Shown: positions 63,967 to 64,000 of the stretch, in pieces | Layout: each line of letters starts with the position of its first letter | Numbering within the stretch: position 1 is the first letter of the stretch | Program-made: the position numbers and the translations under genes | Notes under the pieces: generated by a model | The model's database searches: none | What the model saw: the letters and a program-made list of their open reading frames with translations, nothing else | Told to the model about the DNA's origin: nothing | NCBI GenBank assembly: GCA_002307215.1 | Contig: DBTU01000012.1 | Span: 102,461-166,460 of the forward strand | Direction of reading: 5' to 3' | Source: Lachnoclostridium sp. UBA1308 | GTDB taxonomy: Bacteria > Bacillota > Clostridia > Lachnospirales > Lachnospiraceae | Length of the DNA stretch: 64,000 nt

Positions 63967-64000
63967 AAAGTATTGATACTACACACGAAAATGATTACAT

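Overview
This 64 kb window looks like a chromosome segment of a low-GC, motile, anaerobic Firmicute, most likely a Lachnospiraceae (Clostridium XIVa-type) member. This rests on gene content: a clostridial Tad-like operon (tadZ-tadA-tadB-tadC), flagellin with FliS and a giant FliK-like protein, BofA/YaaL, a T-box in front of metG, FloA/NfeD, and AGGAGG ribosome sites. The species is not determined; I ran no database search.

Layout. 0-3.9 kb: Tad secretion operon on the minus strand, running off the left edge. 3.9-6.6 kb: a long gene-poor stretch, a small exported protein, a small membrane protein, and fossils of an IS256 transposase and a HicB antitoxin. 6.6-10.3 kb: a membrane-microdomain cluster (nfeD, floA and a Pro-rich protein) bracketed by a histidine kinase and a LytTR response regulator. 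10.3-15.4 kb: an accessory zone made of IS3, IS66 and two kinds of IS256 debris, an exported protein with a 60-residue membrane partner, and a GH25-like N-terminus joined out of frame to a BNR-repeat protein. 15.4-25.8 kb: a large polyamine/amide cluster on the minus strand (PII protein, potA, potB, potC, a nitrilase-family amidase, potD, two YtcJ-type amidohydrolases, a PNPOx-like flavoprotein, N-carbamoylputrescine amidase), starting from a good promoter followed by a perfect 16-bp hairpin.

25.9-34.2 kb: bofA and yaaL back to back, a six-copy 40-bp tandem repeat, then fliS, flagellin and a 1,556-residue FliK-like protein with 22 VQKTDT-type hexapeptides. 34.4-46 kb: a DUF885 lipoprotein, a condensation-domain-like acyltransferase, metG with its T-box leader, a CapA-like lipoprotein, an uncharacterised protein, an S1-domain protein, and a small alarmone synthetase next to a coiled-coil membrane protein. 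46-50 kb: a heterodimeric ABC multidrug exporter behind a 27-codon leader peptide and an intrinsic terminator, the layout of ribosome-mediated attenuation known from bmrBCD. 50-56.8 kb: an ABC-2 exporter with LytTR and DUF3021 genes, a GNAT, and an OmpR/histidine-kinase pair. 57-62.4 kb: transketolase, transaldolase-like aldolase, and a Cache-GGDEF-EAL protein. 62.9-64 kb: seven tRNA genes (Asp, Val, Thr, Tyr, fMet, Phe, Lys in transcription order), with a partial duplication of the tRNA-Thr 5' end.

The most interesting points are the leader-peptide/attenuator in front of the ABC exporter, the PII gene heading a polyamine operon behind a hairpin leader, the FloA/NfeD operon embedded in a two-component system, the VQKTDT-repeat FliK-like protein, and several dispersed palindromes and IS fossils.
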